Notes under the pieces: model-generated
Database searches by the model: none
Told to the model about the DNA's origin: nothing
Seen by the model: the letters and a program-made list of their open reading frames with translations, nothing else
Shown: positions 17,916 to 25,983 of the stretch, one piece after another
Layout of the letters: the number at the start of each line of letters is the position of its first letter
How positions within the stretch are numbered: position 1 is the stretch's first letter
Position numbers and translations under genes: made by a program
DNA from: Nitrospirota bacterium
GTDB lineage: Bacteria > Nitrospirota > Nitrospiria > JACQBW01
DNA: 34,027 bases
Direction: 5' to 3'
NCBI GenBank assembly: GCA_016201875.1
Contig: JACQBY010000060.1
Span: 1-34,027, forward strand

Positions 17916-18038
17916 CGGGGCAGGGGGACAACCCTCTTTCCGACGCCGCCAAAGTTTACCCTCAATCTCTATATTTTTATATTTTGGTGGGGTGGCAAAC
18001 TTCGCCGAAGTCTACATTCGGGCAATCCCCCTGCCCCG
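17916..18038 (+). repeat. Palindromic repeat family C, copy 1
   Basis: A 123-bp palindrome. CGGGGCAGGGGGA at the left pairs perfectly with TCCCCCTGCCCCG at the right (13 bp), and inner arms include GCCAAAGTT and AACTTCGCCG. It lies between the convergent C26 hydrolase and M16 genes and could terminate both. The reverse-oriented partner, also 123 bp, is at 21716-21838. Confidence 0.85.
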
Positions 18039-18072
18039 GAGCATACCGGTCCACAGCCCTTCCCCGTAGCGC

Positions 18073-19509
18073 TTATGGGGAATCGTTGGAAAGGGTGATC
18101 GAATGGACCGGACCGAAAACCGAGAGCGGCTGGTCAAAAGCGGAAGCCTTCCCGACGACCAGCAGGGTCATCCCTCCGGGGTGAAGGTATTTTTTTGCCA
18201 CACTTAAAATATCTTGTCTGGTGACCCGGGCGACCTGATCCCTGAATTGCTCCATGAAATCTTCGGGCAGATGGTAATACTCCAGAGAAATCTGCCTGGA
18301 GACAATCTGTGCCGGCGTGGCAAATGAAAAGATGAACGAATTTAAAAAAGCGTCTTTGGCCGTTTGCAGTTCTTCTTCCCTGACCGGCTCCTCCTGAATC
18401 TTTTTGATGTTCTCCATCATTTCAGTAATGGCCTTTGCCGTATTTTTCGATGTCGTCTGGCCATAGGCAAAAAACGATCCCACCTCGAGATTTCCGGGGG
18501 AGAAGACCGAACCCACGGAATAGGCGAGCCCTTTGTGAGTCCTCACCTCCTGAAATAACCGGCTTGAAAACGTCTGTCCTCCCAGGATATCGTTCATCAC
18601 CGATAAAGCAAAATAATCGGGGTTATTCTGTTTAATGCCGAGATGGCCCATACGGATATAAGATTGCGTCACCTCTTTTTCAATCAGATGGACAGAAGGA
18701 TTAAAGGCCGCAGGAATCGGCTTGAGGGGGGGGACCCCCTCTTTACGTTTTTCCCATCCGTTGAATTTGTCGATTATTTTCTGAATCATCTCTTCTGATT
18801 TAAAATCGCCTGTAACCCCCAGAATCATCGAATCGGGATGAAAGTAGCGGGAATAAAATTCGACGCAATCCTGCCGCGTGATTTTTGAAAGGGTCTTCAG
18901 TGTCTCTTCGCGGCCAAAGGGAGTATCGGCCCCATACAGCAGTTTTGAAAATTCCTTCCCCGCAATGGAAGAGGGATTATCATTTCTTCTCCGGATACCT
19001 TCAATCGCCTGATTTCTCAACTGTTCGAGCTTATCCTCCGAGAACCGGGGCCTCATCAGAACATCGGCAAAGAGGTCAAACCCCTGATCAAGATCTTTGG
19101 TCAATACATTCAGCCCAGCGTACCCGGAATCTCCCCCTATCCCTGCCGACAGGCTTGCCGAAAGATATTCGAGAAGTTCATCCACTTCATCCCCCGTCCG
19201 GTTCCCCGCCCCGCCGGTTCTCATCAGGGTCCCGGTCAGGCTCGCCAGTCCGATCTTATCCTCCGGCTCATAGAGACTCCCGGTCTGAACCATCGCGGAT
19301 ATATTAACAATGGGAAGTTCATGGTCCTCAAGGAGATAAAGGATCATCCCGTTCGGGAGGACCGACCTTTTCCCTTTGGGAGGATGAAAATCGAGCGGCG
19401 CAAACTTTAAAGAGGGGGCAACCGCATGAGCGTTAAATGAAAACGGCCAGAGGAGTAAAAAAACCAATGCCGGAACAATGACTTTACTGAAAACATTAAG
19501 GGGTTTCAT
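18073..19509 (-). CDS. M16-family peptidase homologue, zinc site absent
   Basis: 478 aa with a signal peptide (about 1-29, cleavage near AHA). It has the two M16 domains, but where the zinc motif HxxEH belongs the sequence reads GLASLTGTLM (87-96), so it should be catalytically inactive. Such proteins form heterodimers with an active M16 partner, as the beta/alpha subunits of mitochondrial processing peptidase and bacterial pairs do. The active partner is encoded just upstream, overlapping by 14 bases. It is likely periplasmic. GGGAG precedes the ATG. Confidence 0.94.
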   Translation of the reverse strand: MKPLNVFSKVIVPALVFLLLWPFSFNAHAVAPSLKFAPLDFHPPKGKRSVLPNGMILYLLEDHELPIVNISAMVQTGSLYEPEDKIGLASLTGTLMRTGGAGNRTGDEVDELLEYLSASLSAGIGGDSGYAGLNVLTKDLDQGFDLFADVLMRPRFSEDKLEQLRNQAIEGIRRRNDNPSSIAGKEFSKLLYGADTPFGREETLKTLSKITRQDCVEFYSRYFHPDSMILGVTGDFKSEEMIQKIIDKFNGWEKRKEGVPPLKPIPAAFNPSVHLIEKEVTQSYIRMGHLGIKQNNPDYFALSVMNDILGGQTFSSRLFQEVRTHKGLAYSVGSVFSPGNLEVGSFFAYGQTTSKNTAKAITEMMENIKKIQEEPVREEELQTAKDAFLNSFIFSFATPAQIVSRQISLEYYHLPEDFMEQFRDQVARVTRQDILSVAKKYLHPGGMTLLVVGKASAFDQPLSVFGPVHSITLSNDSP

Positions 19510-21022
19510 TTGACTTTGCTCCCTTTCCAGACGGCTCGGGCCTGCTTAAATCGGCCACAATTTTGTTCTTGTCGTTAAAATACTTTTCCGCCACCCGCAT
19601 CACATCTTCAGGTTTTATTTTTTCCATTTTTCCGCGGAATTCCAGCAGGTATTTCCAATCGCCCGTAATCGCTTCGTAATAAGCGAGCTGCCCTGCCAGA
19701 CCGCTGTTCGATTGAAGCGAACGGATCAGCGACCCGTCAAACTGATTCAGCAATTTTTGAAATTCATGGGGCGGCACAGGCTCTTTTTTTAACCGGTTGA
19801 TCTCTTCATCAATTCCCTTTTCCAGTTCGGCCAGCGTATGAGGCGCCCGGGGAGCGCCGGAAATCAGGAAAAGATTCGGGTACCGGGAACCCGGAGTATC
19901 CGGATCGGTTGAAACCGTCTGGGCAATCTGTTTCTCCGTCACCAGGTGTTTGTATAGCCGGGAAGTTCTTCCGTCCGAAAGAAGCGAGTCAATCATGTCA
20001 AAGATCAGACTGTCGGGGTGATCGATTGCCGGGCGATGATAAGCAATATAGACCATCGGGTTGGCATCAAAATCGATATGGACCCTCCGCTCTCCATCCT
20101 GGGGAGGTTCAACGAAAGAAACCGGCGGAGGAAGAGGCGTGGAGGGGATCTTTCCAAAACTCTTTTCCATCTCCCGGATCACCTGATCGGGATGGATATC
20201 GCCGACGATCACAATGACGATATTGTTGATCCCGTAATAGGTTTTAAAAAATACCTCGGTTTGAGTCCGGGTCAGGGACTGAACATCCTGAGTCCACCCG
20301 ATTCCGGGCAATCCATAAGGATGGACCCAGAAAGCGGTCCGAAGAAGGGCCTCGTAAAGCTTTCCCGACGGCAAGTTTTCATAACGGAGGCGCCTCTCTT
20401 CAAGAACCACCTGCTTTTCCTTATAAAATTCTCTCAGCACGGGACGGGTCATCCGGTCGCTTTCGAGAGCGATCCAGAGGGGAAGCCGGTTCGAAGGGAG
20501 GCTCACCACATACTGGGTGAGGTCTTTGCCGGTCGACGCGTTAAATCCCGCCGCGCCGTTTCGTTGATAGATTTCTCCGATTTCATTCGGAACGACAAAA
20601 GCTTCTTCTTTTTGTTCGAGCGTTCCCAGCGCCTCTTCAAGCTTTTTAATTTTCGCCGGTTCTCCTTTATCCCCCAGCGCCCGCTCCGCTTTTATCTTTA
20701 TGAAGACCTTCTCCATTTCATCCAACAGGGGTTTTTCGAGTTTATAGTTTTTGGTGCCGATCGTCTGGGTGCCCTTAAAGGCCATATGTTCATAAAGATG
20801 AGCGATTCCCGTTATGCCGGTCTGCTCGTTGACCGACCCGGCTTTATACGTAATATTGAAGGAAATCGTCGGGGAGGTATGCCTTTCAACCATCAGGAGG
20901 GTTAACCCGTTTTTAAACTGATGTCTGATGACGCGGCTTTGGAGATCCTCTCCCCGGCTCTCCGCGCCGGCTGTTAAAAAAACCAGAAATACCGATAAAA
21001 AAATAAATCGTCTAATGGCCAT
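19496..21022 (-). CDS. M16-family zinc peptidase, active subunit
   Basis: 508 aa with a signal peptide (about 1-20). The inverted zinc motif HLYEH (75-79) is intact, and the downstream glutamate lies in QVVLEERR (about 208-209). Between them is an insertion of roughly 50 residues rich in Lys and Glu (about 95-145), longer than in typical M16B enzymes. It is predicted to degrade peptides in the periplasm with the inactive subunit. AAGGGG precedes the ATG. Eight bases separate it from gph. Confidence 0.95.
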   Translation of the reverse strand: MAIRRFIFLSVFLVFLTAGAESRGEDLQSRVIRHQFKNGLTLLMVERHTSPTISFNITYKAGSVNEQTGITGIAHLYEHMAFKGTQTIGTKNYKLEKPLLDEMEKVFIKIKAERALGDKGEPAKIKKLEEALGTLEQKEEAFVVPNEIGEIYQRNGAAGFNASTGKDLTQYVVSLPSNRLPLWIALESDRMTRPVLREFYKEKQVVLEERRLRYENLPSGKLYEALLRTAFWVHPYGLPGIGWTQDVQSLTRTQTEVFFKTYYGINNIVIVIVGDIHPDQVIREMEKSFGKIPSTPLPPPVSFVEPPQDGERRVHIDFDANPMVYIAYHRPAIDHPDSLIFDMIDSLLSDGRTSRLYKHLVTEKQIAQTVSTDPDTPGSRYPNLFLISGAPRAPHTLAELEKGIDEEINRLKKEPVPPHEFQKLLNQFDGSLIRSLQSNSGLAGQLAYYEAITGDWKYLLEFRGKMEKIKPEDVMRVAEKYFNDKNKIVADLSRPEPSGKGAKSNETP

Positions 21023-21029
21023 AATCCCC

Positions 21030-21695
21030 TTATTTAATCATTTGAATTAAACTTAAAATGTCGTCGCAGAAGTAATCGGGAGAGGCTTCCTTTAAACGGT
21101 CAGGACCCGTCAATCCATACCCCACGGCGCACGATTTCGCTCCGGCGCTCCTTGCCGCCAGAATATCATTCACCCCGTCTCCGATCATCAGCGTTCTATG
21201 GGGAAGGACGTCAAGCTCTTCGATAACCTCGAGAAGCATTTGAGGGTCCGGTTTGAGTTTCATTCCGGGGACGCTCCCCACGATCAGAGAAAAATAATCC
21301 CTGATGTTCAGTCCGGTCATGATCTTCGAAGTGTAATCGGCCGGTTTATTGGTGGCCACAGCCCGGAGTTTCTGATTGAAATGTTTCAAGACCTCCTCGA
21401 CCCCGGAGTAAAACCGGGTAGAATCGAGAAGGTGTTCCATATAATATTTCCGGAAAATAGAAATGGCATTTTCAAAATCGGGCCCCGAATCCATCCCAAT
21501 TGCTTTTCCGAGGAGTTTGCGGACCCCGTCTCCGATATAGGTATAAATGGTCTCCGGGTCTCTTAACGGAAAACCGAGCTCTTTCAGGCATAAATTAACC
21601 GATATCGCCAGGTCCCCTTTAGTATCGAGAAGCGTGCCATCGAGATCAAAAATCAATAAATCAAATTCTTCCAAATTTTCCTTTCCCGTTGTCAT
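21030..21695 (-). CDS. gph: HAD-family phosphatase, phosphoglycolate phosphatase-like
   Basis: 221 aa. HAD motif I FDLDGTL (Asp17, Asp19), motif II in AVATNKP, motif III around LKPDP and motif IV GDGVNDILAA are all present, with a helical cap from about residue 30. Length and motif context fit Gph, which dephosphorylates 2-phosphoglycolate, but related HAD enzymes cannot be excluded. It heads the M16 gene pair. No clear ribosome site precedes the ATG. Confidence 0.9.
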   Translation of the reverse strand: MTTGKENLEEFDLLIFDLDGTLLDTKGDLAISVNLCLKELGFPLRDPETIYTYIGDGVRKLLGKAIGMDSGPDFENAISIFRKYYMEHLLDSTRFYSGVEEVLKHFNQKLRAVATNKPADYTSKIMTGLNIRDYFSLIVGSVPGMKLKPDPQMLLEVIEELDVLPHRTLMIGDGVNDILAARSAGAKSCAVGYGLTGPDRLKEASPDYFCDDILSLIQMIK

Positions 21696-21715
21696 TCTAC
21701 TATTCTACTGGTCTG

Positions 21716-21838
21716 CGGGGCGGGGAGATTGCCCGAACGGAGACTTCGGCAAAGTTTGTTTACCCCTCCATGAAGTAAAAATATAGAGATGAGGGTGAAC
21801 TTTGGCGCCGTCGGAGAGAGGGTTGTCTCCCTGCCCCG
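21716..21838 (-). repeat. Palindromic repeat family C, copy 2 (inverted)
   Basis: A 123-bp element matching 17916-18038 in reverse orientation. Stem ends are CGGGGCGGGGAGA and TCTCCCTGCCCCG. Relative to copy 1, one stem position changed G to A on one arm and C to T on the other, so pairing is kept. It lies directly 3' of the Rieske-like gene. Nothing else is recognisable between 21839 and 21877. Confidence 0.85.
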
Positions 21839-21877
21839 TAGACAGGACTTCCGTTGCGTCTTTATTTTTAGATCCCT

Positions 21878-22438
21878 TCACGGGGTTTTGAGGAAAAATG
21901 GCTCCACTTCGCGGAGGCTTTCTTCCACCCGGTATTGATCCTTTACGCGCCGGACTTCGCCATCCATATTCTGGACATTTCCGGGGTCTACAATCACCTC
22001 TCCCATCTCATTGAGGCGGAGAGCCAGCCGGTCTAATGCCAGGGTGGCAGAGCCTCCCGCCGGATTTCCCTGCCGGTTATAAAAACTTCCCCATGATGGC
22101 TCAACGAACTGGTTCCGTCCGGGGACCCAGTTGATCAGAGCTGTCTGATGGATCATCTTTTCGGCATATTTATCTTTTGCGCTGAGCGCAAATAAAACAT
22201 GGCCTTCTTTAACGATAAAAAAATGATGATCTTGACGCCAATCGGAATTGACTCCTTCGCGAAAGGAAGCCAGGGGAGCGGTCTTGACTTCTGTGGTTTC
22301 TTTATAATCAACGGTCGGAATCAGGAACTTTGCGGCAACCCAGAGAAAAGCCAAAAATAAAACCAGCGGGATAACCGTTCCGGTAATTAAAGAAGAAAAG
22401 CCTTTCGGAACATCGGGATTTTCTTCTTGTCCTTGCAT
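21878..22438 (-). CDS. Membrane-anchored Rieske-like protein lacking all Fe-S ligands
   Basis: 186 aa. One N-terminal membrane helix (about 18-40) anchors a periplasmic domain. The C-terminal half follows the Rieske pattern: HVLFALSAKDKYAEK where CTHxGC is expected, then VEPSWGSFYNRQGNPAGGSA where CPCHGSxF...G is expected, then LALRLNEMGEVIVDPG. There is no cysteine in the protein, and both His ligands are replaced, so no 2Fe-2S cluster can bind. The assignment comes from pattern recognition and needs a profile search. The gene has its own promoter and is divergent from hemL. Confidence 0.75.
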   Translation of the reverse strand: MQGQEENPDVPKGFSSLITGTVIPLVLFLAFLWVAAKFLIPTVDYKETTEVKTAPLASFREGVNSDWRQDHHFFIVKEGHVLFALSAKDKYAEKMIHQTALINWVPGRNQFVEPSWGSFYNRQGNPAGGSATLALDRLALRLNEMGEVIVDPGNVQNMDGEVRRVKDQYRVEESLREVEPFFLKTP

Positions 22439-22467
22439 GGAATCCGTTCCGGCATTTTAATTTTTTT

Positions 22468-22496
22468 ACTATAAGGGAATGTTTTTTTTGTTTCAA
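22468..22496 (-). promoter_or_regulatory. Predicted promoter of the Rieske-like gene
   Basis: Minus-strand TTGAAA (22491-22496), 17-base spacer, TATAGT (22468-22473). Five of six at both boxes. The leader to the ATG would be about 24 bases. Confidence 0.6.
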
Positions 22497-22508
22497 TACT
22501 TTTTTACC

Positions 22509-22538
22509 TTGAATTGGAATCCCCACAGTCAGTAGAAT
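22509..22538 (+). promoter_or_regulatory. Predicted promoter of hemL
   Basis: TTGAAT (22509-22514), 18-base spacer, TAGAAT (22533-22538). The predicted leader is about 20 bases to ATG 22565. The element is back to back with the promoter of the divergent Rieske-like gene. Confidence 0.5.
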
Positions 22539-22564
22539 GGCTTTTCTTAATTTTGGAGAAACCC

Positions 22565-23842
22565 ATGAGCCAGTCGGAAATTTTGTTTAAGAGGGCGAAG
22601 ACCCTGATCCCGGGGGGCGTCAACAGCCCCGTCCGCGCATTTAAAGCGGTCGGAGGAAGTCCCCTTTTCATCAAAAAAGCAAAAGGGGCGATGATCACAG
22701 ATGTCGATAACAACGCCTATATCGATTTTGTCCTCTCCTGGGGACCGATGATTTTAGGCCATGCCCATCCTCTCATTTCACAAAAAATAGAAACCGCCCT
22801 GAAGAGCGGGACCAGTTTCGGCGCCTCCACCCCCCTTGAGGTGAAGATGGCTGAACTGGCGCACGAAGCCTTTCCCTCGATTGAAATGGTCAGAATGGTC
22901 AGCTCAGGGACAGAAGCCGCCATGAGCGCCCTCCGCCTGGCCAGGGGATATACCGGACGGGACAAAATTTTAAAATTTGAAGGATGCTATCATGGCCATT
23001 CCGACAGCCTCCTGGTAAAAGCCGGTTCAGGCCTGGCCACCTTGGGCATTCCCGACAGCGCCGGCATTCCAAAAGATTTTGCAAAACATACCCTCACCGT
23101 TCCCTACAACGATCTGGAAGCCGTCCGGAGGACCGCCAAAACAATCGGCTCCCGGCTCGCGGCAATCATCGTAGAGCCGGTGGCCGGGAATATGGGTCTT
23201 GTTCCCCCCTTTAGAGGATTTCTGGAGGGATTAAGGGAAATTTGCGATCTTTACGATATCGTCCTGATCTTTGACGAGGTGATTACCGGGTTCAGGCTCT
23301 CCTACGGCGGCGCTCAGCAATATTACGGCGTCGCTCCCGACTTAACCTGCCTCGGAAAAATTATCGGGGGGGGATTGCCGGTTGGCGCTTATGGCGGAAA
23401 AAGAAAAATTATGTCGCAGATTTCCCCTTCCGGCCCCGTTTATCAGGCCGGGACGCTATCGGGGAACCCTCTGGCCATGACTGCCGGAATCACCGCTCTA
23501 AAAATCCTGAAAAAGAAAAAACCTTATCAAGACCTGGAAGAAAAAACTGCTATTCTTGTGGAGGAGATACGGCAAGCGGGGAAGAAAGAAAATATCCCTC
23601 TTTCCATCAACCAGATCGGTTCGCTCTTTACCCCCTTTTTCACATCAATCAGCGTCACCGACTATCCATCGGCAAAAACCTCCGACACGCGGAGATATGG
23701 AAAGTTTTTCAACCTGATGCTCAAAGAAGGGGTTTATCTCCCCCCTTCCCAGTTTGAAACGGCGTTCCTTTCAACCGAACATGGTGAAAAAGAGCTGGAG
23801 AAAACGATCCAGGCCGCAAGAAAGGCCTTCAAAAAGCTTTAA
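22565..23842 (+). CDS. hemL: Glutamate-1-semialdehyde 2,1-aminomutase
   Basis: 425 aa PLP enzyme that turns glutamate-1-semialdehyde into 5-aminolevulinate for tetrapyrrole synthesis by the C5 route. The N-terminus IPGGVNSPVRAFKAVGG is diagnostic. PLP-binding Asp237 (IFDEVITGFR) and Lys265 (LGKIIGGGLPVGAYGG) are in place. ATG 22565 has GGAG eight bases before it and gives the normal N-terminus; the frame is open from a TTG at 22514, which is inside the promoter. Monocistronic, with a palindromic repeat after it. Confidence 0.97.
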   Translation: MSQSEILFKRAKTLIPGGVNSPVRAFKAVGGSPLFIKKAKGAMITDVDNNAYIDFVLSWGPMILGHAHPLISQKIETALKSGTSFGASTPLEVKMAELAHEAFPSIEMVRMVSSGTEAAMSALRLARGYTGRDKILKFEGCYHGHSDSLLVKAGSGLATLGIPDSAGIPKDFAKHTLTVPYNDLEAVRRTAKTIGSRLAAIIVEPVAGNMGLVPPFRGFLEGLREICDLYDIVLIFDEVITGFRLSYGGAQQYYGVAPDLTCLGKIIGGGLPVGAYGGKRKIMSQISPSGPVYQAGTLSGNPLAMTAGITALKILKKKKPYQDLEEKTAILVEEIRQAGKKENIPLSINQIGSLFTPFFTSISVTDYPSAKTSDTRRYGKFFNLMLKEGVYLPPSQFETAFLSTEHGEKELEKTIQAARKAFKKL

Positions 23843-23869
23843 GAAAGTTAAAACGGACTCGTTAGGCTA

Positions 23870-23988
23870 ACCGTTGAGAAGGGGTCAGTTGCAAGGCGGA
23901 ACGAATCCTCGCCCCGGAGCGTACATCGTTAGTACGAGAGGATGCGAGGGTGAAGTGACAACGCAGCAAATGGCCCCTTATCGACGGT
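23870..23988 (+). repeat. Palindromic repeat family B, copy 2
   Basis: About 119 bp between convergent hemL and marC. The ends form a 23-bp imperfect inverted repeat with four mismatches: ACCGTTGAGAAGGGG at left and its counterpart CCCCTTATCGACGGT at right. The middle has CCCGGAGCGTAC and AGTACGAGAGGATGCGAGG. It matches 4121-4235 read on the minus strand. The last base is the start of the marC stop codon. It may serve as a two-way terminator. Confidence 0.85.
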
Positions 23989-24575
23989 TAGGAGAGGAGG
24001 CCCATGATGCCCCTTCTCATCATACTAACAGCAATGGCGGCTAAAAGGAGCCCTGCGACTTTGGCAATGGCTCTCGATCCATTAATTCCCAACACCTTGA
24101 TGATCCATCCGGCTTCATAAAAAATAATCCAGGCGATGACCAGATTCACAAATATCGAAAAAATGACTAAACCGATGGGATAAGAACCGACTAAAATCAT
24201 GGCGGTCGTTAAGGTGGCCGGCCCGGCGATAATGGGGGTTCCCAGCGGAACAATCCCCACACTTTCTCCTATCGGAATTTTCTTTTCACCCTGCCTGAGG
24301 AGTTCCGTAATAGCAAAAATCAACAGGAGTATTCCTCCCGCGATCATAAAATCCTCAACCCGGATTCCAAGGACTTTAAACACCCCCTGGCCGATCACCA
24401 TAAAAATGACCGTGACCAGAAACGCGGTCATGACCGATTGGGTAATAATCTTTTTTTTGCTCTCTTTTGAAAAGCCTTCTGTCAGGGTAAAGTAGACAGG
24501 CAGAACCCCCAGAACATCAATGGCGACAAAAAGGGGGATAAAGGTAAAGAAAAACGAGTTGAGAAGAAGACTCAT
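23988..24575 (-). CDS. MarC-family integral membrane protein
   Basis: 195 aa with about six hydrophobic segments. Motifs FVAIDVLGVLPVYF near the N-terminus and GTPIIAGPATLTTAMIL (about 112-128) are typical of MarC/UPF0056. The family's transport role is not established; early links to multiple antibiotic resistance have been disputed. Its ATG overlaps the GroES gene stop (ATGA), so the two are coupled. The stop codon lies at the edge of a palindromic repeat. Confidence 0.94.
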   Translation of the reverse strand: MSLLLNSFFFTFIPLFVAIDVLGVLPVYFTLTEGFSKESKKKIITQSVMTAFLVTVIFMVIGQGVFKVLGIRVEDFMIAGGILLLIFAITELLRQGEKKIPIGESVGIVPLGTPIIAGPATLTTAMILVGSYPIGLVIFSIFVNLVIAWIIFYEAGWIIKVLGINGSRAIAKVAGLLLAAIAVSMMRRGIMGLLS

Positions 24576-24901
24576 TCCGTATAGCCCAAAACATCCCTCT
24601 CCCTGACCAGCAGATATTCTTTTCCTTCAATCTCGACCTGGGTGGAGCCATATTTTTCGAAAAAAACCCGCTGGCCCGGTTTCAAAACGGTTTTAACGAA
24701 CTTCTTTTCTTTTTTGGTCTCTTTTGCCTTCCCCCGTTTATCATATTCTTCTTCTTCAAGCCTTCCTTCGCCCACAGAAATGACTTCGCCTCTCTCTGTT
24801 TTTTCCCGGGCGCTCTCCGGAAGATAAATTCCGCCTCTGGTCTTTTCGGAAGCGGACTCCTGCTGGATCAAAACCCAATCATGCAATGGTCTAAATTTCA
24901 T
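24572..24901 (-). CDS. GroES-family co-chaperonin, stand-alone
   Basis: 109 aa, somewhat longer than the usual 95-100. It starts FRPLHDWVLIQQ and has the mobile-loop region SEKTRGGIYLPESAREKTERGEV with the hydrophobic tripeptide (IYL) that contacts GroEL. A charged insertion of about ten residues (EEEEYDKRGKAKETKKEKK, about 50-68) precedes the VLKPGQRVFFEKYG block. No groEL is adjacent; marC follows by ATGA overlap. AAGGA precedes the ATG by about eight bases. Probably a second GroES paralogue; whether a canonical groESL exists elsewhere cannot be seen. Confidence 0.92.
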   Translation of the reverse strand: MKFRPLHDWVLIQQESASEKTRGGIYLPESAREKTERGEVISVGEGRLEEEEYDKRGKAKETKKEKKFVKTVLKPGQRVFFEKYGSTQVEIEGKEYLLVRERDVLGYTE

Positions 24902-24992
24902 CTATTTTTCCTTTCATGGAAAACTCAGGTCTGCTGAGGAATGGTCGAAAGTCCGGTATCAGGACTCTCAGAGAATTGAATAAACTCCCGGT

Positions 24993-25021
24993 ATTATAAT
25001 ATCTGTTTGAGAAGAATGCAA
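24993..25021 (-). promoter_or_regulatory. Predicted promoter of groES-marC, inside the 3' end of the PiT gene
   Basis: Minus-strand TTGCAT (25016-25021), 17-base spacer, perfect TATAAT (24993-24998). The -10 overlaps the PiT stop codon. The leader would be about 85 bases and contains a small AGTCC/GGACT hairpin. No CIRCE heat-shock element was seen. Confidence 0.6.
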
Positions 25022-25983
25022 ATGACCCATGCCATGAGCGCAGACGCGGGGAGCGTTAATATCCAGGCGGAAACAATGTTGATTCCTATTCCCCATTTGA
25101 CCGCGGAGAGTCTCCGGGTCGATCCCACCCCCATAATAGCGGCGCTGATCGTATGGGTCGTGCTGATCGGCACCCCGATATGGGAGGCCGCTTCGATCAC
25201 CGACGCGGCCGAAATTTCCGCGGCAAAACCGTGAATCGGTTTTAGCGCGGTGATTTTAAGGCCGAGGGTCCGGATAATCCGCCACCCGCCAAACGCCGTC
25301 CCCGCGGCCATGGCAAATGCGCATGAAACGATTACCCACACCGGAACATGAAACTCGGTTAATGAATAGAAACTGACCAGGGCCGCGGTGATAATCCCCA
25401 TCGATTTTTGAGAATCGTTGCTCCCATGACTGAACGCCATGTAAGAAGCGGAGACGATCTGCAGTTTCTGGGAAATGCCGGTCACTCTCGACGGGGTGCT
25501 CCGATGAAAAACCCAGAGGAGAGCGGCCATCACCAGCCAGCCACAAAGAAACCCGATCAAAGGAGAGAGAAAAAGGGCGATCAGGATTTTTTTTAATCCG
25601 CTCCAGATCAGGACTTGATACCCCCCTGTCGCGATGCCGGCCCCGACCAATCCGGCTAAAAGGGCGTGGCTCGAACTCGAAGGGAGCCCGGAATACCAGG
25701 TAATTAAATTCCAGATAATGGCGGCAATAAGCGCCGCGATAATGGTCGCCTGGGTTACCGCCTGGGCGGCCACCAATCCGGCCCCGACGGTTTTGGCCAC
25801 CGCCGTTCCTGAAAATGCGCCGATCAGGTTCATCATCGCGGCCATGGCGATCCCCATTTTCGGGGTCATGACCCGCGTCGAAATCACGGTGGCAATGGCA
25901 TTTGAAGAGTCATGGAAGCCATTGATAAAATCAAAAATAAGCGCCAGGATCACAACGGCGACAAGAAGGTAAAAAGGTTCCAT
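24994..25983 (-). CDS. PiT-family inorganic phosphate transporter
   Basis: 329 aa, about ten membrane segments. The two PiT signatures are present: DFINGFHDSSNAIATVI near residue 19 and FSHGSNDSQKSMGI around 190. It imports metal-phosphate by proton symport in characterised relatives; some homologues carry sulfate. I use ATG 25983, which overlaps the DUF47 gene stop (TGATG), over the TTG one codon upstream. Transcribed with its DUF47 partner, a standard pairing. Confidence 0.95.
   Translation of the reverse strand: MEPFYLLVAVVILALIFDFINGFHDSSNAIATVISTRVMTPKMGIAMAAMMNLIGAFSGTAVAKTVGAGLVAAQAVTQATIIAALIAAIIWNLITWYSGLPSSSSHALLAGLVGAGIATGGYQVLIWSGLKKILIALFLSPLIGFLCGWLVMAALLWVFHRSTPSRVTGISQKLQIVSASYMAFSHGSNDSQKSMGIITAALVSFYSLTEFHVPVWVIVSCAFAMAAGTAFGGWRIIRTLGLKITALKPIHGFAAEISAASVIEAASHIGVPISTTHTISAAIMGVGSTRRLSAVKWGIGINIVSAWILTLPASALMAWVICILLKQIL

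Noticed and set aside
20018-20905. Long open frame of 295 codons on the plus strand
   Set aside because: It is antisense to the active M16 peptidase, which has a signal peptide and complete zinc motif. The frame has no recognisable domain or ribosome site.
24902-24993. CIRCE or other heat-shock operator before groES
   Set aside because: No TTAGCACTC/GAGTGCTAA inverted repeat is present; only a short AGTCC/GGACT hairpin.
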